A DNA stretch of 15,261 nucleotides. It comes from JAPLVS01 sp043809265 (GTDB lineage: Archaea; Iainarchaeota; Iainarchaeia; Iainarchaeales; DTGL01). Numbering within the stretch: position 1 is the first letter of the stretch; the number at the start of each line of letters is the position of its first letter. Made by a program: the position numbers and the translations under genes. Shown one piece after another: positions 12,972 to 15,261 of the stretch. The stretch is from positions 1 through 15,261 of the forward strand of contig JAZDDY010000126.1 of assembly GCA_043809265.1 (NCBI GenBank). Reading direction: 5' to 3'. Under the pieces are notes generated by a model. The model ran no database searches. It was not told the DNA's origin and saw nothing but the letters and a program-made list of their open reading frames with translations.

Positions 12972-14168
12972 TCATTTTTTGAAAAAAGAAACGATTTTTT
13001 GGACTGCTTCGATGACGTTGTCTGTGTCTTTTTCAGAAAGGTTCGGCGCCAGCGGAAGCGAAATTGTGCGATCCGAGATAAATGTGGCATTCGGGAAGTC
13101 TTCTTTCCTGTAGCCGTATTTCTGCCTGTAATAGCTGCTTTCGTGCAACGAGAGGAAATGGATGCCTGAGCCTATGCCTTCGGCTCTCAGGGCCTCGATG
13201 AAATTGTTCCTGTCGATCTTCAGCTTTTCCGGCTCTATAAGAATCGTGAACAGGTGCCTTGCGTCCTTAAGACCTTTTTCAGAGCGGTCCATCAAGAGGA
13301 TGCCTTCGGTCTTGGAGAATGCGCCCTCATATTTTTTGCAGATTGCTTTCCTTTTTTTGAGGTTTTTTTCAAGCCTTTCGAACTGGTGAAGGCCGAGTGA
13401 TGCCTGCAAATCAGTGAGGTTGTATTTGTAGCCGGGCTCGAGAACATCGTAGGGCTTGAAGCCTTCGCTGGAATATCTTTTCCATGCGTCCTTGCTTATG
13501 CCGTGCAATCTGAGCACTGAAAGCCTTTCGGCAAGCGCTGAATCGCCTGTTGTCACCATGCCGCCCTCCGCAGTGGTCATGTTTTTTGTGGCATAAAACG
13601 AGAAAGCAGTCGCATCGCTGATCGAGCCGATTTTTTTCCCATTGAATTCGGCCTCGACTGCGTGCGCGGCGTCCTCCAATACTTTCAGGGAATGCTTTTT
13701 TGCGGTTGCGGTTATTTTTTCCATGTCGCAGGGCCTGCCGTAAAGGTGCACAGGCATAATCGCTTTTGTTTTTTCCGAAACCTTTTCCTCAATAAGGGCA
13801 GTGTCGATATTTCCTGTGCTTTTTTCAACATCAACAAAAACAGGCTTTGCGCCAAGGTGCTCTATGACATTGGCAGTCGCCGCAAAGGTGAGCGGGGAAG
13901 TGATCACTTCGTCGCCTTGGCTTACGCCGAATGCCTTGAGCGCAAGGAAAAGGCCTGCGGTGCAGGAATTCACTGAAACCGCGTGCCTTGAATTACAGTA
14001 TTTTGCGAATTTTTTTTCCAAAAGCATTGTTTTCGGGCCTGTGCCGATCCAGCCGCTTTTGAGCGTATCGACAACCTCGTCTATTTCAGCCTTTTGTATG
14101 TCCGGTTTCCCGAACACAAGAAATTCTTTCCTTACTGGCTTTCCGCCCTTTATCGCTGGAACCTTCAT
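12972..14168 (-). CDS. DegT/DnrJ/EryC1/StrS-family PLP-dependent sugar aminotransferase
   Basis: This 398-residue, full-length aminotransferase would convert a nucleotide-linked keto-sugar to an amino-sugar, with glutamate as usual donor. Visible landmarks are S-G-W-I-G-T-G-P at residues 38-45, a phosphate-binding V-N-S-C-T-A-G at 66-72, P-V-H-L-Y-G at 139-144, L-E-D-A-A-H-A at 164-170 (D166 should contact the pyridine nitrogen) and F-Y-A-T-K-N-M-T-T-A-E-G-G at 191-203. K195 is the PLP Schiff-base lysine. The C-terminal domain has the typical A-E-G-I-G-S-G-I-H-F near 330-339. All key residues are present. ATG 14168 has GGAGTGG about 5 bases upstream. The radical SAM gene ends 47 bp upstream on the same strand. 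An AT-rich box (TTTAAAC on the - strand) lies in that gap, so an extra promoter is possible. The keto-sugar producer is not encoded in the window. Confidence 0.93.
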   Translation of the reverse strand: MKVPAIKGGKPVRKEFLVFGKPDIQKAEIDEVVDTLKSGWIGTGPKTMLLEKKFAKYCNSRHAVSVNSCTAGLFLALKAFGVSQGDEVITSPLTFAATANVIEHLGAKPVFVDVEKSTGNIDTALIEEKVSEKTKAIMPVHLYGRPCDMEKITATAKKHSLKVLEDAAHAVEAEFNGKKIGSISDATAFSFYATKNMTTAEGGMVTTGDSALAERLSVLRLHGISKDAWKRYSSEGFKPYDVLEPGYKYNLTDLQASLGLHQFERLEKNLKKRKAICKKYEGAFSKTEGILLMDRSEKGLKDARHLFTILIEPEKLKIDRNNFIEALRAEGIGSGIHFLSLHESSYYRQKYGYRKEDFPNATFISDRTISLPLAPNLSEKDTDNVIEAVQKIVSFFKK

Positions 14169-14215
14169 TTTTCCACTCCAAGAGAATAGGTGCTTAATGT
14201 TTAAATTCTTTTTAT

Positions 14216-15261
14216 TCAGGAGTTCATCCCGACAAGGAACAACAGGCCCTCGAAGTTGCGCTTGATGTCTTCGAAGGACCTTACCCTTGAAAGCCTTCTC
14301 CAGACATAGCTCGGGCGGAAATAGAAGCGCCTGTAGGCGCTTTTCAGGAGCGCTTTAAGCTCTTTTTCGCTTTTGTAGGCTTTCGGAATGAACACAGGCT
14401 CGAATGAGCCGTAGCGCGTGAAATCATAATTTATTTTGCCCTCTTCCGAGCACTGCCGGAAAAGCACAGAGCCCGGGTAAGGCGTTGTGAGCGCGAACTG
14501 CGCGTAATCCAGCGGAAGGCTCAATGCCAACTTTATTGTTTTTTCAGCAAGCGCCGGGGTTTCCCCAGGAAGCGCCAGCATGAAGGCGCCCCTTGACTCT
14601 ATGCCTGCCTTTTCAGTCCATTCGATTGCCTGCTTGATTTGTTTTATTGTGATGCCTTTCCTTATCGTGTCCAAAAGTTTTTGGTCGCCTGCCTCGATGC
14701 CATAGAAAATTATCCAGCAGCCTGCCTTTTTCATTATCGAGAGTATTTCCGGGTTCACAAGGCTGACCTTTGCATAACAGCTCCATGAAATGCCCAGTTT
14801 TTCCTTTTCAAGCAATTTTGCAAAACTTTCAAGCCAGTCCTTTCCCACAACAAAATTGTCATCCCAGAAGGAAATTTCCTTCACGCCGTATTTTTGAACG
14901 AGGCGCTTTATGTCCCTCACCACGCGCTCAGGGCTCTGGCGCCTGAACTTGTGGCCGAAAATGCCTGCTTCAAAGCAGAAGGTGCATTTCGCATAGCTGC
15001 ATCCGCGCGAGGTGATCATGTTCGCAAGCGGAAGCCGCATGTACTGGTTCGGGAGAGGGATATAGCGCTTGAGGTCGAAAAGCTCGAATGCCGGGAAAGG
15101 GAGAAGGTCAAGGTTTTCAAGCATCGGCCTGCGCGGATTTTCCAAGATTTTCCCTTTCGGACCGCGGTAAACAATTCCCTTAAGGCCCTTGAGGGAACGT
15201 TTTTTTTCAATCCTTTCCGCGACCTCCCTTAGTGTCTCCTCGCCCTCGCCGACGCAGACAA
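14216..15261 (-). CDS. B12-binding-type radical SAM protein (N-terminus cut by window edge)
   Basis: About 347 C-terminal residues are visible; the frame runs open to the right edge, so the true start is outside. The visible part starts with V-C-V-G-E-G-E-E-T-L-R-E-V-A, a hallmark of the end of the cobalamin-binding domain of B12-dependent radical SAM proteins. It continues through G-I-V-Y-R-G...G-K-I and the linker N-L-D-L-L-P-F-P-A-F. The radical SAM core follows: S-R-G-C-S-Y-A-K-C-T-F-C holds the 4Fe-4S cysteines (spacing C-x4-C-x2-C), then F-W-D-D-N-F, G-I-E-A-G-D and M-L-A-L-P-G-E-T-P. A TTG at 15145 gives a shorter possible frame but would discard the conserved linker, so it is not the start. 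Reactions in this superfamily include methylation of unactivated carbons and ring rearrangements; the substrate is unknown. It leads the aminotransferase and glycosyltransferase genes, which fits glycan or lipid modification. Confidence 0.88.
   Translation of the reverse strand, partial: VCVGEGEETLREVAERIEKKRSLKGLKGIVYRGPKGKILENPRRPMLENLDLLPFPAFELFDLKRYIPLPNQYMRLPLANMITSRGCSYAKCTFCFEAGIFGHKFRRQSPERVVRDIKRLVQKYGVKEISFWDDNFVVGKDWLESFAKLLEKEKLGISWSCYAKVSLVNPEILSIMKKAGCWIIFYGIEAGDQKLLDTIRKGITIKQIKQAIEWTEKAGIESRGAFMLALPGETPALAEKTIKLALSLPLDYAQFALTTPYPGSVLFRQCSEEGKINYDFTRYGSFEPVFIPKAYKSEKELKALLKSAYRRFYFRPSYVWRRLSRVRSFEDIKRNFEGLLFLVGMNS

Noticed and set aside
1..15261. CRISPR arrays, tRNA genes, transposases
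   Set aside because: No regularly spaced direct repeats, cloverleaf-like tRNA sequence or transposase motif was seen on either strand.

Overview
The window looks like a piece of an archaeal chromosome, probably from an uncultured, compact-genome lineage of the DPANN type. The phylum is a guess and cannot be proven from sequence alone. The pointers are an archaeal-type bifunctional fructose-bisphosphate aldolase/phosphatase, an AglD/LPG-synthase-like membrane protein next to a dolichyl-phosphate-type glycosyltransferase, TATA-like boxes about 26 bp upstream of genes lacking a Shine-Dalgarno, and large secreted sequon-rich surface proteins. Genes are packed very tightly: the longest gene-free stretch is 152 bp (10537-10688), so no gap exceeds 300 bases. 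No tRNA, rRNA, CRISPR array, insertion sequence or attachment site was seen.

Region 1 (1-2927, + strand) is an operon of four genes: the tail of a UDP-glucose 6-dehydrogenase, fructose-bisphosphate aldolase/phosphatase, a sugar-phosphate nucleotidyltransferase, and a UDP-glucuronate decarboxylase (UDP-xylose synthase). Together they read as a supply line from gluconeogenesis to UDP-glucose, UDP-glucuronate and UDP-xylose. The steps from fructose 6-phosphate to glucose 1-phosphate are not encoded here. Region 2 (2930-3943, - strand) is a single unrecognised protein with an HExxH...NExxA zinc-peptidase signature and no signal peptide. It converges on the UDP-xylose synthase with 2 bp between stop codons.

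Region 3 (4041-10536, - strand) is a two-gene surface operon. The first gene encodes a 1565-residue secreted protein of beta-sandwich-like segments, packed with D-x-N tripeptides and N-glycosylation sequons but lacking an obvious membrane anchor. Thirteen bases later comes a 594-residue protein with a signal peptide, two cysteine-rich modules and a C-terminal membrane anchor. The operon starts with a GC hairpin leader and ends at a GC hairpin followed by a T-rich tract.

Region 4 (10689-15261) holds glycan/lipid-type genes. On the + strand are an LPG-synthase/AglD-like integral membrane protein and an overlapping SAM methyltransferase. On the - strand, reading from the right edge, are a B12-binding-type radical SAM protein (N-terminus cut by the window), a DegT/StrS sugar aminotransferase and an ALG5/DPM1-like glycosyltransferase. 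The methyltransferase and glycosyltransferase converge with 1 bp between stop codons.

The simplest overall reading (inference) is a cell-surface locus: nucleotide-sugar supply, lipid-linked sugar assembly and sugar modification beside large glycosylatable surface proteins. The most unusual items are the D-x-N-rich giant protein with its anchored partner, and the orphan HExxH protein.
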